DNA from: Pseudonocardia sp. TRM90224
GTDB taxonomy: Bacteria > Actinomycetota > Actinomycetes > Mycobacteriales > Pseudonocardiaceae
DNA: 37,214 nt
Reading direction: 5' to 3'
NCBI RefSeq assembly: GCF_021245725.1
Contig: NZ_JAJGSX010000060.1
Location: 1 to 37,214 of the forward strand
Below the pieces are notes generated by a model. That model worked only from the letters and a program-made list of their open reading frames with translations. It made no database searches and had not been told where the DNA came from. How positions within the stretch are numbered: the first letter of the stretch is position 1; each line of letters begins with the position of its first letter. The position numbers and the translations under genes were made by a program. Shown here piece by piece: positions 1 to 7,858 of the stretch.

Positions 1-192
1 GGAGCAGGCACGAGGACATCCTTGCTGGTGGCCGAGGCCACCTCAGACGAGGTGTCCGTGCTCAGGGGGGAAGCCCAGACTTCGCGCGGCACACACCGGA
101 TGGCCTCCGCACACAGGGTGTGACCTATATGCCGAAGCCACCACATGTGTGCGGTCGCGCCGAAGGCGGGCCCGCCCACCGACGGAAACGCG
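1..192. other. Left edge without a convincing gene
   Basis: No frame here has convincing coding character. One plus frame is open from the window edge and stops near position 121, so it could be the tail of a gene lying outside the window, but its translation matches no family I recognise. I see no RNA gene or clear hairpin. Confidence 0.3.
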
Positions 193-288
193 GCACTCGC
201 CTGCCGGAACGTGGGACTCGCCCGCCGGAACGTGGGACTCGCCGTGCTGGAGGTGTCGACTCGCCGTGCTGGAAGTGTCGACTCACCC
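193..288. repeat. 22-bp tandem repeat array, copy 1
   Basis: About four to five degenerate units of 21-22 bp follow one another. The last two are the best preserved and read close to ACTCGCCGTGCTGGARGTGTCG. The reverse complement of this unit is the unit of the larger array at 17727-17948, so this is the same repeat family in the opposite orientation. It lies just upstream of the membrane-protein gene at 352. No function is known to me. There are no cas genes and no constant repeat/variable spacer pattern. Confidence 0.75.
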
Positions 289-351
289 GGGACGCCGAAT
301 GCGGCGCGTGCTGCGCTGCGCTGAGGGGGCAATCGGGGTAGGAATTCGGGT

Positions 352-1083
352 GTGACCACGAACGGGAAGCTGCAAGCGGTCGGCACCCCTGCCGAGAGCG
401 ATGAGGCGGCGCCGGGGGGTGTCGGTGGTTGGGTGCTCCGCTCGGGGGTCGAGCGTGCCCTGCGCCTGCAACATCCGCTGGTCACGGCGCACGTCGCGGC
501 CGTGCGCCGCAAGCACCCGGAGATGGGCCCGGCCGAGGTCATCGACCGGTTGGGACGCCAGTACCAGGTGGCGGTGGCGGTGACGGGTGGCGCCGGCGGG
601 GCGATCGCGATCCTCCCGGCGCTCGGCACGATCGCCTCGCTCGCAACGGCCGGCGCGGAGGCATTCGCTGCGCTGGACGCCGCGGTTCTCTACACCCTCG
701 CCGTCGCCGAGGTGCACTCGCTCCCGACGGACGAGCCGGAACGACGCAGGGCGCTCGTGCTCGGGGTCGTGGTGGGCGCGGGCGGGCAGGCGGTGCTGCG
801 CAAGGTCACCGGCCGGTCCCGCGACTGGGCCCAGGAGGTCACCGACCACCTGCCGCTGGCGCGACTCGGAGCGCTCAACAACGGGCTGACCCGCTGGTTC
901 GTCAAGCGCTACATCGTCCGGCAGGGGATGCTCGCGCTCGGTAGGGCGCTGCCGTTGGGCGTCGGCGTCGTCATCGGGGCGGTCGGCAACATCGCGACCG
1001 CCCGCGCCGTCGTCCGATCCGCGGAGGCCGCGTTCGGAGCGCCGCCCGCCACGTGGTCCGAAGCCGGGGCGCCGACGCGGTAG
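352..1083 (+). CDS. Hypothetical membrane-associated protein, glycine/alanine rich
   Basis: The product is 243 aa starting at GTG 352; the sequence just upstream (GGTAGGAATTCGG) gives a weak ribosome site. A hydrophobic, glycine- and alanine-rich stretch lies at about residues 77-120 and a second one, containing GVGVVIGAVG, at about 202-225, so it is probably membrane-inserted or membrane-bound. A basic, polar middle separates them. The pattern of glycine-rich helices is reminiscent of EcsC-like proteins, but I cannot confirm that family. It stands alone, followed by a repeat-filled gap, with no operon partner. Function is unknown. Confidence 0.6.
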   Translation: MTTNGKLQAVGTPAESDEAAPGGVGGWVLRSGVERALRLQHPLVTAHVAAVRRKHPEMGPAEVIDRLGRQYQVAVAVTGGAGGAIAILPALGTIASLATAGAEAFAALDAAVLYTLAVAEVHSLPTDEPERRRALVLGVVVGAGGQAVLRKVTGRSRDWAQEVTDHLPLARLGALNNGLTRWFVKRYIVRQGMLALGRALPLGVGVVIGAVGNIATARAVVRSAEAAFGAPPATWSEAGAPTR

Positions 1084-1117
1084 GGCCTGGGGGCAGGCGG
1101 CCGATCGTGCGCCGTGC

Positions 1118-1311
1118 GCCACATGGAACCGTGCGGTCGTCACGGAGCCCTGTGGATCAACCACAGGGTTCCATGAGGCGACCCGGCCGGTCCGTGCGAC
1201 CGGCTGGGGGTCGACGTTGCACACGGTGTGCAACGTCGAGCCAGGGGCTGCGGCGATTCACCAGGCAGCCACTTTCCTATCCTGTGGTGCCAGGAAAGTG
1301 GCTTTCCTGGC
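1118..1311. repeat. Dispersed multi-hairpin element, copy A (~190 bp)
   Basis: This block recurs at 31914-32096 with most positions identical. It contains three successive dyads. The first pairs ATGGAACC with GGTTCCAT and encloses CCCTGTGG-atcaa-CCACAGGG. The second is CGACGTTGCACAC-g-GTGTGCAACGTCG. The third is GCCACTTTCCT (1268-1278) with AGGAAAGTGGC (1292-1302). A fragment of the third dyad recurs inverted at 36831-36859. It has no ORF and no transposase. The rest of the 1084-1490 gap holds nothing else I can identify. Confidence 0.8.
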
Positions 1312-1490
1312 ACGCATAGACCGGATCAATGCGAGCCTCGACAAATCGGCATTAGACCTCGTTCGGCAGCACGTCCATGCTTCTCGGGAAGGCGTCGGAC
1401 GGCGGCGCTGAGGTGGCCGAGGAGCGTCATGAACAAGCTCAGACCGCATATTTCGATCTCGCTGGAGCGTTGCACTCGAGGAGCTGCGTC

Positions 1491-2066
1491 ATGATCGACG
1501 TGGCGATCGTCCTCGGCAGCACGCGACCGGGGCGCAACGGGGAGGCGGTTGCCGGCTGGGTCCACGACCTGGCTGTGAAGCGGGACGATGCCAGGTTCGA
1601 GGTGGTGGACCTGGCGGAGTACGTGCTGCCGCACCTGGACGAGCCGATGCCGCCGATCCTCGGTCAGTACACGAAGCCGCATACGCGCCGCTGGGCCGCG
1701 AAGATCGACTCGTTCGACGCGTACGTGTTCGTGACACCCGAGTACAACCATTCGGCGCCGGGCGCGTTGAAGAACGCGATCGATTTCCTCTACGCAGAAT
1801 GGACGAACAAGGCGGTCGGATTCGTCGGATACGGAAGTGCCGGCGGCGTCCGCGCCATCGAGCAGCTGCGGGCGGTGCTGAGCTGCTTGCAGGTGGCGCA
1901 CGTCAGCGCCCAGGTCGAGCTGTCGCTCTACACCGACTTCGAGAACTTCACGGCCCCCAACCCGGCGGCTCGCCACGAGGACACCCTCACCACCTTGTTC
2001 GACCAGGTCGTCGCCTGGGGCACCGCGCTCAAGGCACTTCGCATTGGAGACCGTCATGCAATCTGA
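1491..2066 (+). CDS. NADPH-dependent FMN reductase family protein
   Basis: This 191-aa flavodoxin-fold protein would reduce FMN or quinones/azo compounds with NAD(P)H in the cytoplasm. The phosphate-binding loop GSTRPGRNGEAV lies at residues 9-20. The family signature PEYNHSAPGALKNAID lies at 83-98, and the flavin-contacting GYGSAGG at 113-119. Length is normal for the family. The start at ATG 1491 is chosen because GAGGAG sits 8 bases upstream and the phosphate loop then falls at its usual position; longer frames add unrelated sequence. The next gene starts inside its last codons (11-nt overlap), so the two are probably co-transcribed. The physiological acceptor is unknown. Confidence 0.9.
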   Translation: MIDVAIVLGSTRPGRNGEAVAGWVHDLAVKRDDARFEVVDLAEYVLPHLDEPMPPILGQYTKPHTRRWAAKIDSFDAYVFVTPEYNHSAPGALKNAIDFLYAEWTNKAVGFVGYGSAGGVRAIEQLRAVLSCLQVAHVSAQVELSLYTDFENFTAPNPAARHEDTLTTLFDQVVAWGTALKALRIGDRHAI

Positions 2067-2637
2067 CCGCCTGCAGGCCTTCGTCGACGACGTGGAAGTC
2101 GTCGTGCGCGGCACCGCCGACGAGCACGAGATCACGGAGCGGGTCGCAGTGCTGATGTCGGCGTTGCTGGCCGACGGCTACCAGCTCCCGCCGGAGCTCA
2201 CGCGGCCGTCGCCCGCACGTCCCATGACCTACCCGCTCCACATCGCTCCGGACGACAGCTGGTCGATCGCCTCGGTGGTCTGGGATCTCGATCAGCGGAC
2301 CAACGTCCACTCCCACGAGACGTGGGGGGTTGTCGGGATCTACGCGGGAGCCGAGCTCGAGACCCGGTACCTCAAGCCGACGACGTCCGCGGCGCCCGCA
2401 CCGTTGACCCCCGCCGGCGAGACGCGGTGGGTGCCGGGGCAGGTGAACGTCTGCTGCACCACCGACGACGACGTCCACTCCGTCACGGCCGTCGGCAGCG
2501 AACCCACCATCGGGATCCACGTCTACGGCGGCAACATCAGCCGGATCAGGCGGCGCTCCTACGACCCCGCCACCGGTGAGACCGACTGGTTCACCTCCGG
2601 CTGGGACAGCCCGGAGCCGGCTCGGGTCACTCCCTGA
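2056..2637 (+). CDS. Cupin-type metal-dependent enzyme, cysteine-dioxygenase-like (COG5553-like)
   Basis: The product is 193 aa with a double-stranded beta-helix fold. The metal-binding element is VHSHETWGVVGIYAG (residues 84-98), in which H85, H87 and probably E88 are the likely ligands; a further His in the VHSV segment near residue 137 completes a cupin-like set. The overall pattern matches predicted metal-dependent enzymes related to cysteine dioxygenase, but the substrate cannot be read from the sequence. ATG 2056 is preceded by GGAGA at good spacing. It overlaps the FMN reductase gene by 11 nt, suggesting translational coupling. Its 3' end overlaps the convergent PaiB-like gene by 11 nt. 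Confidence 0.8.
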   Translation: MQSDRLQAFVDDVEVVVRGTADEHEITERVAVLMSALLADGYQLPPELTRPSPARPMTYPLHIAPDDSWSIASVVWDLDQRTNVHSHETWGVVGIYAGAELETRYLKPTTSAAPAPLTPAGETRWVPGQVNVCCTTDDDVHSVTAVGSEPTIGIHVYGGNISRIRRRSYDPATGETDWFTSGWDSPEPARVTP

Positions 2638-3259
2638 CGTCCGGGTCGAGCGGCAGCCCGTTGCGCGCCGCGATCTCGACGACCAGCTCGGGCTGGTCGC
2701 GGAGGTGCTCGATCGCGGTCAGGAGGTCGGCGGGTCGCTCGGTCTCGCCCATCATCCAGCGCAGCTCGGCGGCGGCCACCGGGATCTCGAATCCGACGAT
2801 CTTGGGGACGCGCCGCCGGATCCCCGCACCGCCGAGCTCACCCATGCGCCACTCGCCGGGGCGGCCGCGCTCGGCGTGCTCGACGAGCGCCTGGACGCAC
2901 CGCAGCGTGTGCGCGTCGTCGGGGGAGAGGGCGGGCTGCCCGTTCAGGTGCACGGCGATGTAGCACCAGGTCGGAGCCACGTCCCGGGTGGAGTACCAGG
3001 AGGAGGACAGGTAGGCCTGCTCGCCGGAGAACACCGCGGTCGACGGCACGCCCGCGGCCAGCGCCGCGGTGTGCGGGTTGGAGCGGGAGAGGTGCCCGAT
3101 GATCACTGCCTGCTCGCCGGGAGGAGTCGAAAGCACCAGCGGCAGGTGCGAAATGTGGATCTTCCCCTCGTGCGGGGTGATCAGCGTCGCGAGCGGGTGC
3201 GCCGCGACGAGCGCTGCCGCCGCCGGGGCGATGTCGAACGGGTCCAGTACGTCGTGCAA
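2627..3259 (-). CDS. FMN-binding negative transcriptional regulator family (PaiB-like)
   Basis: The product is 210 aa, the usual PaiB length. PaiB-type proteins have an FMN-binding split-barrel fold and were first described as repressors in Bacillus; many homologues may be flavin-binding enzymes instead. Family segments visible are AAHPLATLITPHEG near the N-terminus, then SHLPLVL, GHLSRSNPH, a YLSSSWY stretch, VPTWCY-like DVAPTWCYIAVH, and a C-terminal IVGFEIPV/RWMMGE region. No ATG or GTG fits the N-terminus in frame, so TTG 3259 is chosen. The gene follows the flavin monooxygenase by 19 nt, so it is the last gene of a minus-strand unit that also carries the membrane protein and TetR. Confidence 0.82.
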   Translation of the reverse strand: MHDVLDPFDIAPAAAALVAAHPLATLITPHEGKIHISHLPLVLSTPPGEQAVIIGHLSRSNPHTAALAAGVPSTAVFSGEQAYLSSSWYSTRDVAPTWCYIAVHLNGQPALSPDDAHTLRCVQALVEHAERGRPGEWRMGELGGAGIRRRVPKIVGFEIPVAAAELRWMMGETERPADLLTAIEHLRDQPELVVEIAARNGLPLDPDVRE

Positions 3260-3278
3260 CTCGGCGCCTGCTCTCGGG

Positions 3279-4682
3279 TCAGTTCGAATTGCGAACGTAA
3301 CCCGTCGCCGTCGCCATGTCGCCCGGCTTCCGCCGCTCAGCCGGGGCGCCGAACCAGCGGTGCAGCGCCTCCTGCAGGCCCGGTCCACCCGTCCAGGCCA
3401 GGAAGCCGTCGGGGCGGACGAGCTGCGGCCGTGGGCCGTCCCGGGTCTCGACGCGGTCGGCCCAACCCGCCGGCAGGGGTGCGCCGACGAGGACGGCGCG
3501 GCCGTCGGGGGTGACCGGCGTGTCGGTGGCGCGGCCGGCGGTGCCGGGATGGGTGATCCCGATGCCCGAGAGCTCCATCGCGACGGCTCGACGGGCGTCG
3601 GGCGCGGCGAGCAGCCCGGTGATGATCTCCCTGACCGCGGCGGCGTCCGGGTCGGGGATGCCGAGCACAGCCTGCGCGCGGGTGCTGACCAACACGCGGG
3701 CGGCGACGGGGTGGCGCTCGTCGTGGTAGCTGTCGAGCAGCCCGGACGGGGCGTGCCCGCGGATCTGCGCCGCCAGCTTCCACCCGAGGTTCACCGCGTC
3801 CTGCAGGCCCAGGTTGAGGCCCTGGCCGCCGATCGGGAGGTGGATGTGCGCGGCGTCGCCCGCGAACAGCACCCGGCCGTGGCGGTAGCGCTCCAACTGA
3901 CGTGCGGCATCGCCGAACCGCGAGGCCCACAACACCTCGCCAACCTCGATCCCCGGCCCGTGCGCGGCGGCCAGCGCCCGCTGCAGCTCGCCGACGGTCA
4001 CGGGTGCGCCGCGGTCATGTTCCAGTTGCTCCGCGCCGCCGACGACAGCGCCGCCGACGACCGTGCGGTAGCGGCCCCCGGTGAGCGGCAGCAGGAAGCC
4101 AGACCCGGGGGAGGGGAGCCGCCATCCATCGGCGAGCCCGGCGGGCTTGGCGGCGAGCGTGACGTCGGCGACGACCAGCGACGTCCGTGCCGTCGTGCCG
4201 GGGAACGCGGCACCGACCAGCGTCCGGACGGTGCTGTGCCCACCGTCGGTCGCGACGAGCCAACCGGCCCGGTGCCGGCGCCCGCCCGCGGTGACGGTGA
4301 CACCTTCGCTGTCCTGCTCCACCGCGGTGACGGCGGCCCCGCGCCGCACCGGTGCGCGCAGCCGCGCCTCGATCGCGGCCTCGACGTGCGCCTGTTCGAC
4401 GCCGAGCTGGTGGGGGAAGCGGGTCGGCAGGTCGGTGTAGTCGATCGGGATGCCTGAGAAGTGGCCGGCGGGCAGACTTGCCAGCACGTGCGGCTCGATC
4501 GCGGGGAGCAGGCCGCGATCGTCCAGCAGCTCGACGGATCGGGGCTGCAGGGCCAGTGCCTTCGACTGGCCCGACGCGCGGATGTCCCGTTCCAGCACGA
4601 GCACGTCGAGACCGGCCCGTTCCAGCTCGAACGCCGCCATCAGACCGGTCGGCCCGGCGCCGGCGACGAGCACGTCAGGCAT
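3279..4682 (-). CDS. FAD-dependent aromatic monooxygenase (PHBH-type, polyketide/rifampicin hydroxylase-like)
   Basis: This 467-aa flavoprotein would hydroxylate an aromatic or polyketide-like substrate using NAD(P)H and O2. The N-terminal Rossmann motif VLVAGAGPTGLMAAFELERA (residues 4-23) binds the ADP of FAD. The second FAD motif is LFAGDAAHIHLPIGGQGLNL at about 270-290, with GLQDAVNLGWKLA following. Length fits the FAD_binding_3 family of antibiotic or anthraquinone hydroxylases. The start ATG 4682 overlaps the 3' end of the upstream membrane-protein gene by 8 nt. Co-transcription with a TetR regulator suggests substrate-inducible detoxification, which is inference. Confidence 0.88.
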   Translation of the reverse strand: MPDVLVAGAGPTGLMAAFELERAGLDVLVLERDIRASGQSKALALQPRSVELLDDRGLLPAIEPHVLASLPAGHFSGIPIDYTDLPTRFPHQLGVEQAHVEAAIEARLRAPVRRGAAVTAVEQDSEGVTVTAGGRRHRAGWLVATDGGHSTVRTLVGAAFPGTTARTSLVVADVTLAAKPAGLADGWRLPSPGSGFLLPLTGGRYRTVVGGAVVGGAEQLEHDRGAPVTVGELQRALAAAHGPGIEVGEVLWASRFGDAARQLERYRHGRVLFAGDAAHIHLPIGGQGLNLGLQDAVNLGWKLAAQIRGHAPSGLLDSYHDERHPVAARVLVSTRAQAVLGIPDPDAAAVREIITGLLAAPDARRAVAMELSGIGITHPGTAGRATDTPVTPDGRAVLVGAPLPAGWADRVETRDGPRPQLVRPDGFLAWTGGPGLQEALHRWFGAPAERRKPGDMATATGYVRNSN

Positions 4683-5337
4683 CGAGGTCTTCCTTGCGGA
4701 TGTACCAGACGTGCCAGGTGATCAGGCAGGCGAGCGTCGCCAGCCACGTCACGGTCGTGACCAGCGAGATGAGGTCGATGGGCAGGGTGTAGACGAGCAC
4801 GACGTGCAGCACGGAGTGGGCGAGCAGCACAACGCCGAAGACCGCCGTGTCGATGCGCAGCCCGCGCCGGAAGCGGGCGTCGGTGTCCCAGCGGGCCGCC
4901 CATGCGGCGGCGCCCTCCGCGCCGCGCTTGACCTCCGCGATCGTGCGGCCCAACGTCAACTGCGCCGGCCGGCCCACGACGACACTCACCAGCATCCAGG
5001 CGCCGATCAGGCCGCCGAGCGCGGCGACCCAGCCCTCCCTGATCGCCAGCGTGCGCGGATCGTCCGAGAGCAGCCCGAGCACGACGGACAGCACCAGCAC
5101 GCTCACCGTGACCAGCGCGACGAGGTCGACCCTGCGGTTGCGCACGATCGTCCACACCACGTACGGCGCTGCCACCAGCACGCCGGCCATCAGCGCCCAC
5201 CACTGGCCGACGCCCGCGGCCCGCAGGCCGTAGAACAGCGCCATCGGCACGACCACCTCGAACACGAGGTTCCGCACGTTGGCGCGCACCACCCGGCGCA
5301 GGCCCGCGTCGGGCGCAGGCGTGTTGTTGTCGATCAT
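4675..5337 (-). CDS. Membrane protein, VC0807-like family
   Basis: The product is 220 aa with about six hydrophobic segments. The N-terminal half carries the pattern seen in VC0807-like proteins: an NLVFEVVVP helix, a second helix ending in YVVWTIVRNRRVD, and a third followed by SDDPRTLAIREGWVAALGG. The C-terminal half contains a charged cytoplasmic-looking stretch and then two more helices ending with WYIRKEDLDA. Function of the family is not known. Its ATG (5337) overlaps the TetR stop in a TGATG junction, and its end overlaps the monooxygenase start, so it belongs to the TetR-controlled operon. It could assist uptake or export of the monooxygenase substrate. Confidence 0.7.
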   Translation of the reverse strand: MIDNNTPAPDAGLRRVVRANVRNLVFEVVVPMALFYGLRAAGVGQWWALMAGVLVAAPYVVWTIVRNRRVDLVALVTVSVLVLSVVLGLLSDDPRTLAIREGWVAALGGLIGAWMLVSVVVGRPAQLTLGRTIAEVKRGAEGAAAWAARWDTDARFRRGLRIDTAVFGVVLLAHSVLHVVLVYTLPIDLISLVTTVTWLATLACLITWHVWYIRKEDLDA

Positions 5338-5939
5338 CACGCGGACGTCCCATCGGGGTCGGGTGCGGTGGCGCGCACGAACAGGTCGGCGAGCTCGCGG
5401 CCGAGCCGGGTGAGCTCGGCCGGCTCGGGGACGTCGGCCGCCGCGGTCGCGACGACGGCGTCGAGGCCGGCGGTGAGGGCGAGCGCGACCGCCCGCGCGT
5501 CGAAGGGCCGGAAGGCGCCCGCTGCCTGCCCGGCGCGGAAGTGCTCCTCGAACACCGTGAGCCGCCCGCTGACCGCGGGACTCTGCGCAGCGGCGTTCCT
5601 GATCATGTCGATCAGCGCCCGGACGGGCGCGGGGTGCACGCCGACGAGTGCGACGTTCGATTCGACATAGGCGCGCAGCTGGGCGACGTGCCCCTGCGCC
5701 GCGTCGACGCGCGGCTGCATGAACGCCCCCGTGACCTGCTCGATCTCGGCGACGCACGCCGAGAACAGGTCGTCCTTGCCCGCGAAGTGGTAGCTGATCA
5801 TGCCGGTGCTCGACAGGCCGGCGTGCTTCGCGATCCGGCTGAACGAGGCCTTCGCGTAGCCGACCTCCGCGATCACCTCGATCGCCGCGGTCACGATCTG
5901 GGCGCGCCGGCCCGTCTCGGTGAACGTCCTTGCTTGCAT
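5337..5939 (-). CDS. TetR/AcrR family transcriptional regulator (autoregulator of the flavin monooxygenase operon)
   Basis: The product is 200 aa. The N-terminal helix-turn-helix spans about residues 10-55, with the sequence IVTAAIEVIAEVGYAKASFS followed by RIAKHAGLSSTGMISYHFAGKD in family-typical order. The C-terminal ligand domain is variable and alanine rich. It is the first gene of a four-gene minus-strand operon (TetR, membrane protein, monooxygenase, PaiB-like). A large symmetric dyad covers its start codon and promoter (5930-5965), so it very probably represses its own operon. ATG 5939 lies 6 nt after a plausible -10, which implies a leaderless mRNA. Confidence 0.9.
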   Translation of the reverse strand: MQARTFTETGRRAQIVTAAIEVIAEVGYAKASFSRIAKHAGLSSTGMISYHFAGKDDLFSACVAEIEQVTGAFMQPRVDAAQGHVAQLRAYVESNVALVGVHPAPVRALIDMIRNAAAQSPAVSGRLTVFEEHFRAGQAAGAFRPFDARAVALALTAGLDAVVATAAADVPEPAELTRLGRELADLFVRATAPDPDGTSA

Positions 5940-5974
5940 GAGCAGAAATTAGCTCGCCCAAGCAAATGGAGCAA
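5930..5974 (-). promoter_or_regulatory. TetR promoter with symmetric operator over the start codon
   Basis: Read on the minus strand, TTGCTC (5974-5969) and TAATTT (5951-5946) form a -35/-10 pair with a 17-nt spacer, and the ATG follows 6 nt after the -10. The nested dyad TTGCTT (5930-5935), GAGC (5940-5943), GCTC (5952-5955), AAGCAA (5960-5965) has equal 4-nt gaps on both sides and an 8-nt centre. It covers the -10 and the start codon. A bound TetR dimer here would block its own operon. Confidence 0.7.
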
Positions 5975-5996
5975 GCGGCAGTGACGGTTGCCGCGG

Positions 5997-6272
5997 TCAC
6001 ATCTTGACGACGAGCTTGCCTGTCGTGTGCGAGCGCACGAAGTCGATGCAGGCCTGCGGGCCCTCGTCGAGGCCGTACCGGCGCCCGATGGTCGCCCGCA
6101 GCTCGCCGCGGTCGGCCAGCTCACCGACGTCACGCATCCCGCCGAACGTGCCGTTCATATCGAGCACGAACCGCAACGCCACGTCGTCGCGGCCGATCCA
6201 CTCCTGCTCGGGGACGGGGTAGGTGATGGTGAGCAGCCGTCCACCTGGGCGGATTGCCGCGGCGACCCCGCC
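5997..6272 (-). pseudogene. 3' remnant of a medium-chain (quinone) oxidoreductase gene
   Basis: Only the last 90 or so codons of an NADP-dependent zinc-type/quinone oxidoreductase remain. The Rossmann-domain strand IRPGGRLLTITYP and the C-terminal ending, with ACIDFVRSHTTGKLVVKM, are typical of that family. Upstream of about 6272 the frame continues only as sequence antisense to another gene fragment, so the catalytic domain and most of the NADP domain are missing. No start codon with a ribosome site is available. It abuts a TetR fragment on the other strand, and both are cut at the same point. Confidence 0.75.
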
Positions 6273-6689
6273 GCGATCGTCCTCGACCGGATCAACGCGC
6301 TCAACGCCGTCGGCGAGCAGCTGCTCCACGAGGCGGACGCCGGGGCGGCGCTGCTGGAGTTCTTGACGGTCGCCGCACAACAGCGACAGGAACGCGACCT
6401 GTCGTTCCTGCAGGAAGCCGGCCAGCTGAGCTCCGAGGTGGCCGCGTCCCGCGCGGCGATGTTCCAGGTCGTCGACACGCTCGTCGACCGGGCCCGCGAG
6501 CACGGCGCCGTGCGGGCCGATATCACCGGAACCGACGTCATCCTGCTGATGTGCGCACCGAACTACGTCACCAGCTACGTGCCGGACGCTTCCCCCGAGC
6601 TGTGGCAGCGCTACCTCGCCATCATCTTCGACGGCCTGCGCCCGGCCGGCGCCCATCCGCTGCCACAACCGCCCCCAGCGGCTCCCTGA
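6265..6689 (+). pseudogene. 3' remnant of a TetR regulator gene (ligand domain only)
   Basis: The frame encodes about 140 residues that read as a TetR C-terminal domain: DPAAIVLDRINAL, LLEFLTVAAQQRQERDLSFL, MFQVVDTLVDRAREHGAVRA and ITGTDVILLM, then WQRYLAIIFDGLRP. The DNA-binding half is absent; upstream of about 6265 the frame is antisense to the oxidoreductase remnant. No sensible start codon or ribosome site exists at the junction. It probably once was the divergent regulator of that oxidoreductase. Confidence 0.75.
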
Positions 6690-6705
6690 GGGTGCTCGGG
6701 CCGGA

Positions 6706-7725
6706 TCAGCCGGCCCCGGCCGCCGCGGCGACGTCGATGGGGCCGGTCCGGAGACGGCCTGGCCGGATCGTCTCCGACGGGTACTCCCCGTAGGCCGAGC
6801 GGTAGACGCGGCTGAACCGGCCGAGGTGGGCGAAGCCCCACTTCGTCGCCACCTCGGTGACCGTCGCATTCGCCTGCTCGTGGCGGACCTGCTGCAACTC
6901 CTGCCGCACCCGGGTGAGCCGGAGGTGGGTCAGGTACGCCATGGGAGACATGCCGACCTCGACGTGGAAGGCGCGCTGGATGGTGCGGACGCTGGTGCAC
7001 GCCGCGGCCGCGATGTCGATCACCGTGATCGGCGACGCCGCGTTCTCCATGCAGTACGCGACGGCTCGGGTGAAGGCGTTGCTGTTGACGCGGGCCGGCT
7101 CCGGTTGCGCTCTGTGGCCGGCGTCGTTCAGATGGATGTCGAGGAGGCCCTGGACGACGAGCTGCTCGAGATGGGCGGCAGCCAACGGCGAGCTCTCGAG
7201 CAGACCGCCGACGCTGTAGCTGCCGAGCGACCTGACCAGCCGCATCCACCCCGCGACCACCGGACGGCTCGGGATGAGCCATTGCCCCGACGGTCCCGTC
7301 TCGTCGAGGTTGCGGCCCCATCTGGCTTGAGCTGCCGCGTCCATCATCGGCCGGCCGATGTTGAGGATGACCATGCTCGCGGCCCAGTACCGCCCGGCCA
7401 CCTCCTGGCCGGGGAGGATCAGCGAGTTCGGGATCGGAACGCGCGTCTTGTCGAGCGTCTTCTCGAAGCGACCCGATGAGCGCAGGATCACGGAGTACAG
7501 GTCGGGTTGGACGGCACGGATCTCCTGCTCGCCGCCGACCTCGACCTGGATCATCCGAAGGCTGACGTCGGATCCGGGCACCGACCGGTCGTGCAGCGGG
7601 GACAGCCGGTAGGGGCCCGGCGATCGCTGCTGCCACGTGACGGAACCGGGGGCCATGTAGCCGTTCAGCAGGTCGCGCGCACCCTCCGGATCGGTGGTGG
7701 CGAAGACAGGCTGCGCCCGCGACAA
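6706..7725 (-). CDS. AraC family transcriptional regulator
   Basis: The product is 339 aa. The C-terminal ~100 residues hold the two AraC helix-turn-helices: ITVIDIAAAACTSVRTIQRA with FHVEVGMSPMAYLTHLRLTR, then TVTEVATKWGFAHLGRFSR and the family ending YRSAYGEYPSETIRPGRL. The N-terminal two thirds resembles AraC-binding-like sensor domains, with no identifiable ligand residues. TTG 7725 is chosen because AAGGGG lies 6 nt upstream and the longer in-frame options add unconserved sequence. It has no obvious partner gene, being flanked by gene remnants on one side and a hairpin on the other. Confidence 0.85.
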   Translation of the reverse strand: MSRAQPVFATTDPEGARDLLNGYMAPGSVTWQQRSPGPYRLSPLHDRSVPGSDVSLRMIQVEVGGEQEIRAVQPDLYSVILRSSGRFEKTLDKTRVPIPNSLILPGQEVAGRYWAASMVILNIGRPMMDAAAQARWGRNLDETGPSGQWLIPSRPVVAGWMRLVRSLGSYSVGGLLESSPLAAAHLEQLVVQGLLDIHLNDAGHRAQPEPARVNSNAFTRAVAYCMENAASPITVIDIAAAACTSVRTIQRAFHVEVGMSPMAYLTHLRLTRVRQELQQVRHEQANATVTEVATKWGFAHLGRFSRVYRSAYGEYPSETIRPGRLRTGPIDVAAAAGAG

Positions 7726-7794
7726 GTGCGACCCCTTACATCCGGCGGTGCGGTGTCGCGAGCATAGCGCCTGGTAGGACAGGTGCGGGTGGAC

Positions 7795-7857
7795 CGTCGA
7801 CAACGACGTTATGGCTGTTGTGAGCGCTAACAAACCGCCAAAGCGTCGTTGTCGACG
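7795..7857. terminator. 14-bp perfect inverted repeat downstream of membrane-protein operon
   Basis: CGTCGACAACGACG (7795-7808) pairs perfectly with CGTCGTTGTCGACG (7844-7857) around a 35-nt loop. It begins right after the stop of the minus-strand gene at 7859 and lies about 70 nt upstream of the AraC start. It could be a terminator for the operon or an operator of the AraC gene; there is no T-tract. Confidence 0.5.
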
Positions 7858-7858
7858 C

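Noticed and set aside
283..1233. Long minus-strand open frame opposite the 352-1083 gene
   Set aside because: Its translation is low-complexity Arg/Gly/Asp-rich antisense sequence typical of high-GC shadow frames and crosses the dispersed repeat.
4450..5670. Long plus-strand open frame antisense to the monooxygenase, membrane protein and TetR genes
   Set aside because: The composition is a His/Arg/Asp-rich shadow frame, and the opposite strand carries recognisable domains.
5997..6689. A single intact gene spanning either strand of this stretch
   Set aside because: Each frame changes from recognisable protein to antisense sequence at about 6265-6272, so two truncated genes explain it better.
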